Positions 25,545-36,024 of a stretch of 64,000 nucleotides of DNA are shown in pieces. Source of the DNA: Butyrivibrio sp. Lineage in GTDB: Bacteria > Bacillota > Clostridia > Lachnospirales > Lachnospiraceae. The translations under genes were made by a program, and so were the position numbers. The DNA lies in the NCBI GenBank assembly GCA_016291375.1, contig JAEEXE010000003.1, forward strand, positions 61,667-125,666, written 5' to 3'. Position 1 is the first letter of the stretch, and each line of letters opens with the position of its first letter. The notes beneath the pieces are model-generated. The model was not told the origin of the DNA. It worked only from the letters and a program-made list of their open reading frames with translations, and ran no database searches.

Positions 25545-27230
25545 TTATTTTTTCTTGGCAAGATCCTTGGCATCGAAGGCTTCACTAATAGAAGCACCTG
25601 CGGGAACCATAGGAAATACCTTGTCATCCTCTTCTATAACGCAATCAATAACAACGGGCACCTTGGAGTTTATAGCCTTCTTAAGAGCATCTTCAACTTC
25701 CGATTTCTTGGTAACTCTTATAGCCTTGCATCCGAGAGCTTCAGCAACTTTACAATAATCAACTTTCCCTGTAAATACAGTTTGAGAGTAGTGCTTCTCA
25801 TAGAAAAGTGTCTGCCACTGTCTTACCATACCAAGAACGCTGTTATTAATAATGATCTCTACAATAGGAATTCCATAGTCTGATGCAGTAGCAAGCTCAT
25901 TCATATTCATTCTAAAGCAGCCATCACCTGTGATATTGACACAAATCTTATCAGGATTACCAACTTTGGCACCGATACAAGCTCCTAGACCGTAACCCAT
26001 AGTACCAAGACCGCCTGATGTGAGCAAAGTTCTGGGCTTTCTGAATTTGTAATACTGTGCTGTCCACATCTGATGCTGACCTACATCTGTTGAAATAATT
26101 GCATCTCCCTTTGTGAGTTTATCAAGGGTCTCGATTATATATGGACATGTAAGCTTATCCTTCTCGTAGCTTAAAGGATACTGCTTTTTGTAATCATCAA
26201 TCTTAGAAGTCCAGTCGGAGTGATCCATCTTATCAAGCTTACTGTTAATCTCGCTAAGAACTTCTTTAAGATCTCCTACGATGGAATAATTGGTTCTTAT
26301 ATTCTTATTGATCTCTGCAGCATCTATATCAATCTGAAGAATCTTAGCCTTAGAAGCAAAAGTCTTGGCATTACCTGTTACTCTGTCAGAGAATCTGGCT
26401 CCAAGTGTAACAAGAAGATCGCACTCACTAACGCCGAAATTGGCAGCCTTTGTTCCGTGCATGCCGATCATACCTGCATAAAGCTTATTGGTACCGTCAA
26501 ACGCACCCTTACCCATAAGAGTATCGCAGACAGGTGCATCAAACTTCTCAGCAAACTCCTTGAGTTCCTTGGCTGCACCTGAAATTACTGCGCCGCCGCC
26601 AACATAAATGAAGGGTCTCTTAGAAGCCTTGAGCATCTTAAGCACTGTTGCAATATTTTCATCAGTATAGTGCTTAACAGCCTCATCTTTCTTCTTATTG
26701 CCCTTAAGAGGTTTAAAATCGCAGGACTTAGCTGTAACATCCTTGGTGATGTCCACAAGTACAGGACCGGGTCGGCCTGTCGAAGCAATCTTGAAAGCTT
26801 TTCTCATGGTCGAAGCAAGTTCTTTAACATCCTTTACAATATAGCCATGCTTGGTAATAGGCATTGTAATACCGGCAATATCAGCCTCCTGGAAAGTATC
26901 TTTTCCAAGCAAAGGAAGATTGACATTACATGTGATAGCTACCATAGGAACAGAGTCCATGTAGGCTGTTGCAATACCTGTTACAAGGTTAGTAGCGCCG
27001 GGGCCGCTTGTAGCAAAGCAAACACCAACCTTACCTGTTGATCTGGCATATCCGTCTGCTGCGTGAGCAGCTCCCTGTTCATGAGATGTTCTTATGTGTA
27101 AAAAATCATTTTGCTGTTTGTACAGCTCATCGTAGATGTTAAGAATACTTCCGCCGGGATATCCAAAAACTGTATCTACTCCCTGCTCCTTTAAACATTC
27201 CAATACGATCTGTGAACCAGTAAGTTGCAT
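25545..27230 (-). CDS. ilvB: Acetolactate synthase large subunit
   Basis: ThDP-dependent condensation of pyruvate with pyruvate or 2-oxobutyrate for Val/Leu/Ile synthesis. The 561 residues carry the catalytic Glu segment RTSHEQGAAHAADGYAR, the FAD/central domain and the ThDP-Mg motif (NITGDGCFRMNMNEL, about 435). It looks like a biosynthetic AHAS. No regulatory small subunit (ilvN/ilvH) is in the operon. It lies 27 nt after ilvD. Confidence 0.95.
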   Translation of the reverse strand: MQLTGSQIVLECLKEQGVDTVFGYPGGSILNIYDELYKQQNDFLHIRTSHEQGAAHAADGYARSTGKVGVCFATSGPGATNLVTGIATAYMDSVPMVAITCNVNLPLLGKDTFQEADIAGITMPITKHGYIVKDVKELASTMRKAFKIASTGRPGPVLVDITKDVTAKSCDFKPLKGNKKKDEAVKHYTDENIATVLKMLKASKRPFIYVGGGAVISGAAKELKEFAEKFDAPVCDTLMGKGAFDGTNKLYAGMIGMHGTKAANFGVSECDLLVTLGARFSDRVTGNAKTFASKAKILQIDIDAAEINKNIRTNYSIVGDLKEVLSEINSKLDKMDHSDWTSKIDDYKKQYPLSYEKDKLTCPYIIETLDKLTKGDAIISTDVGQHQMWTAQYYKFRKPRTLLTSGGLGTMGYGLGACIGAKVGNPDKICVNITGDGCFRMNMNELATASDYGIPIVEIIINNSVLGMVRQWQTLFYEKHYSQTVFTGKVDYCKVAEALGCKAIRVTKKSEVEDALKKAINSKVPVVIDCVIEEDDKVFPMVPAGASISEAFDAKDLAKKK

Positions 27231-27257
27231 TTCTATACCATCCTATTTCTATCAGTA

Positions 27258-28940
27258 TTATTTGGAAGTACTGGGTACTTCAAGGATTGCTCCTCTGTTA
27301 CCGCTGGTTACAAGCTCCCTGTATCTTGCAAGATAACCTGTTGTAACCTTGGGTTCTCTGGGCTGCCACTTCTCTTTTCTCTTGGCAAGCTCTTCATCAG
27401 ATACTTTAACATTAAGTGAGTTATTAGGAATATCAATGCTGATGATATCACCCTCTTCAATAAGAGCAATAGGTCCGCCTACAGCTGCCTCAGGAGATAC
27501 ATGTCCGATTGATGCACCTCTGCTGGCACCTGAGAATCTACCGTCAGTGATAAGAGCAACGCTTGAGCCAAGTCCTCTTCCTGCAATAGCAGATGTAGGA
27601 TTAAGCATCTCTCTCATTCCGGGGCCTCCCTTAGGTCCTTCGTATCTAATAACTACAACATCGCCTGCGACAATCTTACCTGTAAGGATTGCCTCAATTG
27701 CATCTTCCTCACAGTCGAATACTCTTGCAGGTCCCTCATGCACCATCATCTCAGGAACAACAGCTGATTTTTTAACGATACCTGTATCAGGAGCAATATT
27801 GCCCTTAAGTACTGCAATTCCGCCGGACTGCATGTAAGGATTATCGATAGGTCTGATAACCTCAGGATCAAGGTTTTTAACACCCTCAAGGTTTTCTTTT
27901 ACCGTCTTACCTGTTACTGTAAGCACATCAAGGTTGATGAGGTCCTTCTTAACAAGCTCAGACATAACTGCAAGTACACCGCCTGCCTCATTAAGATCTT
28001 CCATATATGTTGCACCTGCAGGAGCAAGGTGACACAGATTGGGAGTTCTGCTTGATACTTCATTTGCAACTTCCATATCAATCTGAACACCAGCCTCATG
28101 AGCAATCGCAGGAAGGTGAAGCATTGTATTGGTTGAGCATCCAAGAGCCATATCCATTGTCATGGCATTCATGAAAGCTTCTTTAGTCATAATATCTCTG
28201 GGACGAATATTGTTCTTAACAAGGTTCATAACCGCATATCCTGCATGTTTAGCAAGACGGATACGTGCAGAATAAACAGCAGGGATAGTTCCGTTTCCGG
28301 GAAGTCCCATACCTATTGCCTCAGTAAGACAGTTCATCGAATTGGCTGTATACATACCTGAACATGAACCACATGTAGGACAAGCTTTTTCCTCAAATTC
28401 ACAGAGCTTTTCATTAGTCATCTTACCTGCAGAAACACTACCTACAGCCTCGAACATAGAAGAAAGAGAAGTCTTGTGTCCGTCAACTCTTCCTGCCATC
28501 ATAGGACCACCTGAAACAAATACGGTGGGAATATTAACTCTTGCAGCCGCCATAAGAAGTCCCGGAACGTTCTTATCACAGTTGGGAATACAGACCATTC
28601 CGTCAAAAGCATGCGCTGTAGCAAGACACTCTGTACTATCAGCAATAAGATCTCTTGTAACAAGAGAATACTTCATACCGATGTGTCCCATTGCTATACC
28701 GTCGCAAACAGCGATAGCCGGAACAACTACAGGCATACCGCCCGCCTCTGCTACTGCAAGCTTAACTGCCTCTGTAATCTTATCAAGGTTCATGTGACCG
28801 GGTACGATCTCATTGTATGAACTAACAATACCGATGAGAGGTCTCTTTCTCTCTTCCTCGGTAAATCCAAGAGCGTTAAACAAGCTTCTGTGGGGAGCCT
28901 GCTGTAAGCCTTCCATAACTCTGTCGCTATTCATAGCCAT
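27258..28940 (-). CDS. ilvD: Dihydroxy-acid dehydratase
   Basis: Fe-S enzyme that dehydrates dihydroxy acids to 2-keto acids for branched-chain amino acids. The start is ATG 28940 (AAGGAG upstream), giving 560 residues beginning [11 protein letters not shown]. Cluster ligands are visible in [10 protein letters not shown] and [18 protein letters not shown], and the substrate-binding [14 protein letters not shown] lies near the C-terminus. The open frame continues seven codons upstream into the membrane-protein gene. Confidence 0.96.
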   Translation of the reverse strand: MAMNSDRVMEGLQQAPHRSLFNALGFTEEERKRPLIGIVSSYNEIVPGHMNLDKITEAVKLAVAEAGGMPVVVPAIAVCDGIAMGHIGMKYSLVTRDLIADSTECLATAHAFDGMVCIPNCDKNVPGLLMAAARVNIPTVFVSGGPMMAGRVDGHKTSLSSMFEAVGSVSAGKMTNEKLCEFEEKACPTCGSCSGMYTANSMNCLTEAIGMGLPGNGTIPAVYSARIRLAKHAGYAVMNLVKNNIRPRDIMTKEAFMNAMTMDMALGCSTNTMLHLPAIAHEAGVQIDMEVANEVSSRTPNLCHLAPAGATYMEDLNEAGGVLAVMSELVKKDLINLDVLTVTGKTVKENLEGVKNLDPEVIRPIDNPYMQSGGIAVLKGNIAPDTGIVKKSAVVPEMMVHEGPARVFDCEEDAIEAILTGKIVAGDVVVIRYEGPKGGPGMREMLNPTSAIAGRGLGSSVALITDGRFSGASRGASIGHVSPEAAVGGPIALIEEGDIISIDIPNNSLNVKVSDEELAKRKEKWQPREPKVTTGYLARYRELVTSGNRGAILEVPSTSK

Positions 28941-28957
28941 AACTTTTCTCCTTTTCC

Positions 28958-30679
28958 TCACTTAATATATAGAATAAAATTGTCATTTTCGTACAAGACA
29001 TCAAGTGTCGACAAATAGTCCCAATCAATAGTCTCATAGTTTTGATAGAATTTCCAGAAATCTTCACCTGTGTATCCCGGTGTCATCATATCTTTATCAA
29101 GGATAACACAATCAGAATCTGTGACATCAGTCTTATTACAGTCTATATCCCATCCAAACTTAAGTAAATACTGCTGATCACAATCAAGCACTGCCATGTT
29201 GTCTCTCTTATAAATATCAGCCACATACAAAATACTGAAAACTTCATTCTCTCTTGTACCAAGCTGAGCACTAAATCCGGGGTTAAAAAACCTTATGATA
29301 AAAACAAGCACCATGGCGATCATCGGAATGTAGGAACCTATTCCACTGTACCACTTTTCTCTTTTCTCGATAATCTCATTCTCTCGAAGAGATGCCTCCG
29401 AAGTTACCCCCAGAACCTTCCTGTTATAGAGCCTTAGGGTAACATTGATGACTCTCTCCATAACAGCACAAAAACACAGTGTCAAAATAAAGCTAAAATA
29501 GCTAAACACCCTAAGATAAGGAAGTTTACGCTGAATAACCAGTATGATCGGAATAAAAAGAACATTCACGATCACTATCAGATTGATAACCGTACGGCTA
29601 TACTCAAAATGCTTAAAACACTCATAAAACAGGAACGCCAGACTTATGATGATAAATATCAAAAGAAGTCCGCTGCCTCTCGGAAGCATATACTCCAAAA
29701 GACTCATTACCCATCCGGAAAAACGTGCCTTGAATTCCGCAGCACTTACGCTTTGTATATATGGTTGTGACAGCATATATTTCATTCCGGAACCGATAGC
29801 CTTGAAAGGAGCATGAAGAATGACCTTTCCATGAGACATTCCAAAATATTCAGAGCCATCTGTTTTGACCAAAAGATTGGATCCAATAGCAAGCCAGATA
29901 AGCATGTATAGCATAAAAGTAGCAACAGCCGCCACTACACCTGAAATTATAAAAGCTTTCAGTTTCTTATAATAAATGTTGTCCTCAATCTTCTTATACA
30001 CAGCCTTACTTCTGTAAGCGTTGATAAAAAGAAACAGAACAGCCGATAAGCAAACGGGAATGACCCAATACACACTGCTTGGTACTGTGTAAAGTCCAAG
30101 GGTAAGGGCAATTATAAGCTGAGCATAGGGAAACCTTGTATCTTCTCCTATTCTGCATATATCCCCAATAACATAGATTGCTATCAAAAAGCAGGTAGTT
30201 GCCAGGGTATAGCCTCTGCCCTGAATGCTGTACTCATTCACAACCTGCATTGCACTGTAAAGGCAAACCGCTCCAAAAGGAAGCCCATGGCTGTAATATC
30301 TCTTACATATTCTGTATATAAGGATAAGATTAGATACAGCGCACACAAAAGAGACGCCTCTAAGCCCAATAAAAGAATTACCACAATAATCCAAAATAGC
30401 AGACAAAACTGAATAACCAACGTGATTATTTGGAAGCGGCCAATGAATCGCAGAATACAAAGGTCCCCTGCAAATAAATGTATAATAGGTATAAAGCTCA
30501 TCATACTGAGGTGTTATAGCGAACATACGCCACAGATAATAAACCGCCATACCTATAATGAACAAAGTTGCCGCAATGGTCTCCGGTTCATGGGGTAAAA
30601 CATCATATATTTTCTTTTCAGTCTTTGCTACAAATGATTCGTTCAGCAAGTAAGTCTCCCATCTGACGACATCCGACAA
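28958..30679 (-). CDS. Polytopic membrane protein, GT39/ArnT-like glycosyltransferase fold
   Basis: I do not recognise a specific enzyme. The 573 residues have about 11 membrane helices. Residues 58-64 read PQYDELY, with Asp60-Glu61 just after helix one, followed by an [12 protein letters not shown] loop. Both match the catalytic layout of lipid-linked-sugar transferases of the GT39/PMT/ArnT type. A soluble C-terminal part (about 495-573) includes [13 protein letters not shown]. The gene overlaps leuB by 62 nt if it starts at ATG 30679. A TTG at 30649 with GGGAG six bases upstream is a better-supported start. It sits inside the leu-ilv operon, an odd place for such a protein. Confidence 0.7.
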   Translation of the reverse strand: MSDVVRWETYLLNESFVAKTEKKIYDVLPHEPETIAATLFIIGMAVYYLWRMFAITPQYDELYTYYTFICRGPLYSAIHWPLPNNHVGYSVLSAILDYCGNSFIGLRGVSFVCAVSNLILIYRICKRYYSHGLPFGAVCLYSAMQVVNEYSIQGRGYTLATTCFLIAIYVIGDICRIGEDTRFPYAQLIIALTLGLYTVPSSVYWVIPVCLSAVLFLFINAYRSKAVYKKIEDNIYYKKLKAFIISGVVAAVATFMLYMLIWLAIGSNLLVKTDGSEYFGMSHGKVILHAPFKAIGSGMKYMLSQPYIQSVSAAEFKARFSGWVMSLLEYMLPRGSGLLLIFIIISLAFLFYECFKHFEYSRTVINLIVIVNVLFIPIILVIQRKLPYLRVFSYFSFILTLCFCAVMERVINVTLRLYNRKVLGVTSEASLRENEIIEKREKWYSGIGSYIPMIAMVLVFIIRFFNPGFSAQLGTRENEVFSILYVADIYKRDNMAVLDCDQQYLLKFGWDIDCNKTDVTDSDCVILDKDMMTPGYTGEDFWKFYQNYETIDWDYLSTLDVLYENDNFILYIK

Positions 30680-31727
30680 GTGTAAACTTATCTTCCTGTC
30701 CCTTAGGTAAAAGATCTACAGTCCTATAACCATCTTCAAGTACCTTTCTAACGGCACCTTCTACAGCATCAGCTTCTTTATCAAGATTAAAAGAATATCT
30801 GAGCATCATTGCAGCTGAAAGAACAGTTGCAATGGGATTGGCAATATCTTTACCGGCAATATCCGGAGCGCTTCCGTGGCTTGGCTCATAAAGTCCAAAG
30901 CTTGTATCATTTAAAGAAGCACTGGGAAGCATACCGATTGATCCTGTGATCATGCTGGCTTCATCAGAAAGGATATCACCAAACATATTCTCTGTAAGAA
31001 CCACATCAAACTGAGCAGGATCCTTAACAAGCTGCATAGCACAGTTATCTACCAGCATATGTTCAAGAGTTACATCAGGATAATCCTTATGAACTTCCTC
31101 CACTACTTTTCTCCAAAGTCTTGAAGAATCAAGAACATTGGCCTTATCTACACTTATAACACTCTTACGGCGTTTTCTTGCAACATCGAAGGCTCTTATG
31201 GCAATTCTTCTGATCTCACTCTCTTTATAGGTAAGAGTATCAACAGCTACCATCTCGCCATCTTTGAGCTCTGTACTTCTCTCTCCAAAATAAAGACCGC
31301 CTGTAAGCTCTCTCATAATAAGCATATCAAATCCCTGATCGGCAACAGCCTCTTTTAAAGGACATGCATCCTTAAGCTCAGGATAAAGATATGCAGGTCT
31401 TAAATTAGCAAAAAGATTAAGTGACTTCCTAAGCTTTAAAAGTCCAGCCTCGGGACGAAGTGAAGGCTCAAGCTTGTACCAGGGTGATGTGGATGTATTG
31501 CCACCTATAGATCCCATAAGCACTGCATCAGCGCTCTTGGCATCGGCGATGGCTTCATCTGTAAGCGGAACACCGTGTACATCGATTGAACATCCGCCCA
31601 TTAAAATATCCTTATATTCAATCTCATGGCCAAAGGAGGAACATACCTTATCAAGAACCTTCTTAGCCTCAGTAACTATCTCGGGTCCGATTCCGTCACC
31701 CGGGATACAAGTAATATTCATTTTCAT
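30618..31727 (-). CDS. leuB: 3-isopropylmalate dehydrogenase
   Basis: NAD-dependent oxidative decarboxylation in leucine synthesis. The 369 residues include [20 protein letters not shown], the Arg-rich substrate site ([21 protein letters not shown]), the metal Asp segment ([24 protein letters not shown]) and the NAD loop [24 protein letters not shown] precedes the ATG. leuA and leuCD are not in this window. First gene of leuB-GT-ilvD-ilvB-ldt. Confidence 0.96.
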   Translation of the reverse strand: MKMNITCIPGDGIGPEIVTEAKKVLDKVCSSFGHEIEYKDILMGGCSIDVHGVPLTDEAIADAKSADAVLMGSIGGNTSTSPWYKLEPSLRPEAGLLKLRKSLNLFANLRPAYLYPELKDACPLKEAVADQGFDMLIMRELTGGLYFGERSTELKDGEMVAVDTLTYKESEIRRIAIRAFDVARKRRKSVISVDKANVLDSSRLWRKVVEEVHKDYPDVTLEHMLVDNCAMQLVKDPAQFDVVLTENMFGDILSDEASMITGSIGMLPSASLNDTSFGLYEPSHGSAPDIAGKDIANPIATVLSAAMMLRYSFNLDKEADAVEGAVRKVLEDGYRTVDLLPKGQEDKFTLVGCRQMGDLLAERIICSKD

Positions 31728-31774
31728 AATGACTCCCCTTACGCTTTAATGTGGTAGTATATTAAATTCCTACT

Positions 31775-31806
31775 ATTTAAAATAAAGAATGTCGCAGGCG
31801 ACATTC
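31775..31806 (-). terminator. Stem-loop in the leuB leader or second yajC terminator
   Basis: GAATGTCG (31787-31794) pairs with CGACATTC (31799-31806) around CAGG. On minus it is followed by TTTATTTTAAAT. A TATAAT (31812-31817 on the complement) lies just upstream, so the stem could attenuate leuB. It could equally be the second half of yajC termination. No leader peptide with branched-chain codons was found. Confidence 0.6.
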
Positions 31807-31827
31807 TCATGCTATTATACAACAAAT

Positions 31828-31854
31828 GCCCGATTGGCTTATAACCAATCAGGC
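31828..31854 (-). terminator. Stem-loop after yajC
   Basis: GCC-C-GATTGG (31828-31837) pairs with CCAATC-A-GGC (31845-31854). On minus it is followed by ATTTGTTG. It lies 20 bp past the yajC stop. Confidence 0.65.
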
Positions 31855-31873
31855 TTAAAGAATTCGAAAGCAA

Positions 31874-32230
31874 TTACTTTTTCTTGGAATCCTTGGTGTC
31901 TTTGCTGTCAGCTGAAACAAAAGCGTCCTGTGGTTTCTCAACCTCAACTATAGCATCCTTTACCATAGGAATACGGCAGTTCTTATTGTTACCAAACTCA
32001 ACGATTACCATATCTTCGTTGATATCGATAACTGTTCCGATAAAGCCTCCGGTTGTTCTAACGCTGTCACCAACTGCAAGTGAAGAAAGAACCTGTGCTT
32101 TCTGCTTCTGTTCTTTTCTTCCGGGACGGATAAATAAAAAGTAAAGAGCTACCATGAATACTGCATATATAGCCATGGTTGCAATAACAGGAGTGCCACC
32201 GGCTTCCTGAGCTGTTAAAAATAATCCCAT
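31874..32230 (-). CDS. yajC: Preprotein translocase accessory subunit YajC
   Basis: Small single-pass membrane protein associated with SecDF/SecYEG. The 118 residues have one helix (about 14-36) ending in FIRPGRKEQKQ. The conserved core (LAVGDSVRTTGGFIGTV, about 50-66; VKDAIVEVE) follows, then a charged Lys/Asp/Ser tail. GGAGGATGTT precedes the ATG. It follows tgt, the classic tgt-yajC neighbourhood. Confidence 0.93.
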   Translation of the reverse strand: MGLFLTAQEAGGTPVIATMAIYAVFMVALYFLFIRPGRKEQKQKAQVLSSLAVGDSVRTTGGFIGTVIDINEDMVIVEFGNNKNCRIPMVKDAIVEVEKPQDAFVSADSKDTKDSKKK

Positions 32231-32292
32231 AACATCCTCCGCTGTAATTTAATATATATACCAAACAATAATACTAAAAAGAAAAGCTAAAT

Positions 32293-33474
32293 TCAACCTT
32301 TTCTCCAATTATGAGCTATGTTATATTTGCCTTTCTGTTCAGCACCATCAAATTCCTGCATGCTATCAAGCATCTGTTTTTTGAAGGCTCCATACTCGCC
32401 TTTTTCTATAGCCTCTCTTATATCTACCATAAGATGATTATAGAAATACAGATTGTGAAGAACACAAAGTCTCATCCCAAGCATCTCTCCGGCTTTTAAT
32501 AAATGTCTTATATAAGCTTTGGAGTACCTGCTGCACGCAGGACACTTACAGCCCTCTTCAATAGGACTGTCATCATACTCATATCTAGCATTTAAGATAT
32601 TGATATGTCCTCTCTTAGTATAAAGATGTCCATGACGACCATTTCTACTAGGATAAACACAATCAAAGAAATCAATTCCCCTGTCTACGGCCTCAAGAAT
32701 ATTGGCAGGAGTACCAACTCCCATAAGATATGTAGGTTTATTCTCGGGAAGATAAGGAACTGTGGTTTCGAGAACATGGTACATCTCCTCATGGCTCTCT
32801 CCTACAGCAAGACCTCCTACCGCATAGCCGTCAAGATCCATCTCACTTATCCTCTTGGCATGTTCAATTCTTATATCATCAAAGATCGCACCCTGATTGA
32901 TTCCAAACAGCATCTGATGAGGGTTTACTGTATAAGGAAGACCGTTAAGCCTGTCCATCTCTCTTTTACATCTCTCAAGCCACCTTGTAGTCCTGTCAAC
33001 AGACATCTGAACATATTCATGCTCTGCCTTAGCGGACGGGCATTCATCAAAAGCCATGGCAATAGTAGATCCAAGATGAGACTGAATCCTCATGCTTTCC
33101 TCAGGTCCCATAAAAAGCTTATGACCATCTATGTGGGAATGAAAATAGACGCCTTCTTCTTTGATCCTTCTTGTCTTTGCAAGAGAAAAGACCTGGAATC
33201 CGCCCGAATCTGTAAGAATAGGCTTATCACATGACATAAATTTGTGAAGTCCACCCATCCTGTAGATCAGATCATCTCCCGGTCTCAAGTGCAAGTGATA
33301 TGTATTGGACAAAACCACCTGTGTGTCTATACCTTCAAGATCGTATGTGGAAACGCCGCCTTTAATTGCCGCAACGGTTGCTACATTCATAAAAACGGGA
33401 GTCTGAATCACACCATGAACAGTAGAAAACTCAGCTCTTTTGGCATTTCCGTCTTTTTTGATTATTTTGTACAT
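32293..33474 (-). CDS. tgt: Queuine tRNA-ribosyltransferase
   Basis: Exchanges guanine-34 for preQ1 in GUN-anticodon tRNAs. The 393 residues show the nucleophile region ILTDSGGFQVFSL, GGLAVGESHEEM (base recognition), ESVDRG-like EAVDRGIDFFDCVYPSRNGRHG and the zinc site CKCPACSRYS with a downstream His (VLHNLYFYN). Normal length. GAGGATATAT precedes the ATG, nine bases after the carboxypeptidase stop. Confidence 0.96.
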   Translation of the reverse strand: MYKIIKKDGNAKRAEFSTVHGVIQTPVFMNVATVAAIKGGVSTYDLEGIDTQVVLSNTYHLHLRPGDDLIYRMGGLHKFMSCDKPILTDSGGFQVFSLAKTRRIKEEGVYFHSHIDGHKLFMGPEESMRIQSHLGSTIAMAFDECPSAKAEHEYVQMSVDRTTRWLERCKREMDRLNGLPYTVNPHQMLFGINQGAIFDDIRIEHAKRISEMDLDGYAVGGLAVGESHEEMYHVLETTVPYLPENKPTYLMGVGTPANILEAVDRGIDFFDCVYPSRNGRHGHLYTKRGHINILNARYEYDDSPIEEGCKCPACSRYSKAYIRHLLKAGEMLGMRLCVLHNLYFYNHLMVDIREAIEKGEYGAFKKQMLDSMQEFDGAEQKGKYNIAHNWRKG

Positions 33475-33483
33475 ATATATCCT

Positions 33484-34650
33484 CTATTTAACGTATGTAT
33501 TCCAGAATTCCTCCAGGCAGATATCATTTTCGTAGATAATCGTTGCTGCGTCAACCCCTACATATCTAAAATGCCAAGGTTCATACTCTATGCTTGTAAT
33601 ATTCTCCTTGCCCTCAGGGTATCTTAATATGAATCCATACTTGTAACTGTTGTCATGAAGCCACTTGCCGGCCGCAGTATTGCCAAAGCCCTCATCAAGA
33701 TTGCTGTAATTATCGCTGATGATATCGATGGCAAGTCCAATCTGATGCTCAGATGATCCCGGAACAGTAACAGCCTGTGAAGCAAGATTATATGCCTCCA
33801 TATAGGACATACCACCGTTCATATATCTGTCTATCTTGGTATCAAAAAGCATCGTCTGCCTGTCCATATCCCTGTATGGTGAACAGATGATAAGACTTAC
33901 GCCATCCGCACTTGCAGCTCTCATCATATCAAGAAGAGGCGATATGATCCTCTCATCACACCTCATACTGCCGCTTATGACTCCCAGCGGGAATTCATAA
34001 TCATCCGGAATTGGATGCTGCTTGTTAACAAGGATTATTTTCCAATCACTACCGTCAAAGCTCTCGTTATTTCTTTTGTCCAAAATAATATCAGCTGCAG
34101 CGTCTTCTACTGTAGTATCAGCCAATGCCTCCGAAAGCTCTGTGTTTGAATCAGATTCTAAATCTGAATCAGCAACAGCACTTGCCTTAATAATATCAGA
34201 CAGTGACGCCTGTTTATCAGGATCCATATGCTCTGCTTCCGCTACATCGGGATTGACACTATCCATAGCCTCTTCGATAAGAGATTCATCAACGTCATTT
34301 ACTACAGCAAGCTCAGCATCAGATTCCGCAACCTCAGTCTCGGAAAGACTCTGATAATTATCAGAACTGTAATCCTCTATACTCATATCTGTTGCAAAGC
34401 TGATATTAAGGGACATTGCAGGATAAGAAAAGCTACTGCTGAAGACAAAAAACAATAAGATACAAGCAAGACAAATATGCCTCTTAGCATTTCTGTAAAA
34501 GTAAAACAGAATATTGTAAAGAGTAATAGCCATAAGTGCATAAGCTATTCCCAAAAAGGATAGCGTTCTATGCTTCCTGTTAAATTTACCAACAGATGAA
34601 AGCACCTTGTTCTTGAAGGTCAGCTTCATTTGAAGATTACTAGCGTTCAT
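33484..34650 (-). CDS. VanY-type D-alanyl-D-alanine carboxypeptidase (M15B), membrane-anchored
   Basis: Trims the terminal D-Ala of peptidoglycan stems. The start is ATG 34650 (GAGGGG upstream), giving 388 residues. There are one or two hydrophobic segments (about 27-48 and 55-75) and an acidic Ser/Asp/Glu-rich linker (about 80-190). The zinc peptidase domain has GSSEHQIGLAIDI (His and Asp ligands) and EPWHFRYVG (catalytic Glu and third ligand). The linker suggests a surface tether. It heads a run with tgt and yajC. Confidence 0.88.
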   Translation of the reverse strand: MNASNLQMKLTFKNKVLSSVGKFNRKHRTLSFLGIAYALMAITLYNILFYFYRNAKRHICLACILLFFVFSSSFSYPAMSLNISFATDMSIEDYSSDNYQSLSETEVAESDAELAVVNDVDESLIEEAMDSVNPDVAEAEHMDPDKQASLSDIIKASAVADSDLESDSNTELSEALADTTVEDAAADIILDKRNNESFDGSDWKIILVNKQHPIPDDYEFPLGVISGSMRCDERIISPLLDMMRAASADGVSLIICSPYRDMDRQTMLFDTKIDRYMNGGMSYMEAYNLASQAVTVPGSSEHQIGLAIDIISDNYSNLDEGFGNTAAGKWLHDNSYKYGFILRYPEGKENITSIEYEPWHFRYVGVDAATIIYENDICLEEFWNTYVK

Positions 34651-34702
34651 ATCGGAAATCCCCTCATATTTCGATATTATGCCTGAATCAAATACTTTAT
34701 AT

Positions 34703-34731
34703 ATTATATAACATTTTTGTACCGTTTTCAT
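34703..34731 (-). promoter_or_regulatory. Promoter of the vanY-tgt run
   Basis: On minus ATGAAA (34726-34731), a 17-bp spacer and perfect TATAAT (34703-34708) lie about 50 bp before the ATG at 34650. Confidence 0.6.
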
Positions 34732-34736
34732 CTTTT

Positions 34737-34766
34737 TTACATTTTTTCCACAAGATAAGGTATTAT
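34737..34766 (+). promoter_or_regulatory. Possible promoter of aroC
   Basis: TTACAT (34737-34742), an 18-bp spacer and TATTAT (34761-34766) lie about 40 bp before aroC and diverge from the vanY promoter. The hexamers are only moderate matches. Confidence 0.4.
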
Positions 34767-34806
34767 AAATGGTAAAAGAGCATTTGGAGAGTAAGGAAGG
34801 ACAACT

Positions 34807-35907
34807 ATGTCAGGTTCAATTTTTGGAAAAAACATTAAAATATCAACTTGGGGCGAATCTCACGGCGAGGCTCTGGGTGTAGTAATAGACGGATTTCCTG
34901 CAGGTATGGAGCTTAATGAAGAGGATGTACAAAGCCTCCTAGATAGAAGAAAGCCCGGAACAAGTGCTGCTACAACTTCCAGAAAAGAGGATGACAAGGT
35001 CAAAATCCTTTCCGGTATATTTGAAGGCAAAACTACAGGAACTCCCATTTCCATGATGGTAATGAATACTTCTCAGAGATCAGGTGATTACAGCGAGATT
35101 GCAAGCTACTATCGCCCCGGCCATGCTGATTATCCTTTTGACATGAAATATGGATTTAGAGATTACAGAGGTGGCGGAAGATCATCAGGAAGAGAGACTA
35201 TCGGAAGAGTTGCCGCAGGAGCCCTTTGTAAGAAGCTTCTTAAGCAGATGGGAATTGATGTATGCGCATATACAAGGTCAATAGGCAATGTGGAGATTGA
35301 TTACAGCAAATTTGACCAGGCAGCCATTACCTCCACTCCATCCGCAATGCCGGATAGAGACGCGGATGTCAAAGCCATGGAACTTATAGCCAATAAGCGC
35401 GCAGAATGTGACTCTGTGGGCGGCGTTATAGAATGTAAGATAACAGGTGTCCCTGCAGGAATAGGCGAGCCTGTATTTGATAAGCTTGATGCACTTCTCT
35501 CCCAAGCTGTTATGAGTATCGGCGCTGTTAAAGCCATAGAGATAGGTGACGGAATCAAAGTTTCAGAGTACTTTGGTTCAGATAATAATGATGAATTTGA
35601 ATATTCTAATGGAGAAGTAATAAAGAAAACAAACCATTCAGGCGGAATCCTTGGCGGAATGTCAGATGGCTCCGTAATTACATTAAGGGCCCACGTTAAG
35701 CCAACTCCCAGCATAGCCAAAACTCAGAAGACAATAAATAAAAACGGTGAGAACATCGAAATAAATATAAAAGGTCGTCACGATCCAGTTGTCGTTCCCA
35801 GAGCCGTAGTTGTTGTTGAGAGCATGTGCGCTATCACACTCCTCGACCTTATGATGTCAAACATGTACTCAAAGGCTGAGAACATTGTAAGTTTCTACCA
35901 GAAATAA
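34807..35907 (+). CDS. aroC: Chorismate synthase
   Basis: Last common step of aromatic synthesis, FMN-dependent conversion of EPSP to chorismate. The 366 residues carry WGESHGEALGVVIDG at the start, RPGHADYPFDMKYGFRDYRGGGRSS, and GRHDPVVVPRAVVVVES near the end. GGAAGGACAACT precedes the ATG. It is a single plus-strand gene between divergent vanY and convergent folT. Confidence 0.97.
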   Translation: MSGSIFGKNIKISTWGESHGEALGVVIDGFPAGMELNEEDVQSLLDRRKPGTSAATTSRKEDDKVKILSGIFEGKTTGTPISMMVMNTSQRSGDYSEIASYYRPGHADYPFDMKYGFRDYRGGGRSSGRETIGRVAAGALCKKLLKQMGIDVCAYTRSIGNVEIDYSKFDQAAITSTPSAMPDRDADVKAMELIANKRAECDSVGGVIECKITGVPAGIGEPVFDKLDALLSQAVMSIGAVKAIEIGDGIKVSEYFGSDNNDEFEYSNGEVIKKTNHSGGILGGMSDGSVITLRAHVKPTPSIAKTQKTINKNGENIEINIKGRHDPVVVPRAVVVVESMCAITLLDLMMSNMYSKAENIVSFYQK

Positions 35908-35945
35908 TTATTCATGTCTCATATATAGTGTTTTCTCATAAATAT

Positions 35946-35990
35946 AACAACCCATTCTATGTACTAAGCAATTACATAGGATGGGTTGTT
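35946..35990. repeat. Palindromic repeat copy A, bidirectional terminator
   Basis: AACAACCCATTCTATGTA (35946-35963) pairs over 18 bp, with one T-G pair, with 35973-35990. It lies between convergent aroC and folT and probably ends both. The left arm is identical to that of copy B at 39707. Confidence 0.85.
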
Positions 35991-36024
35991 TCAATTCAAA
36001 GATTTTTTTAAAGACTATCCAAAA

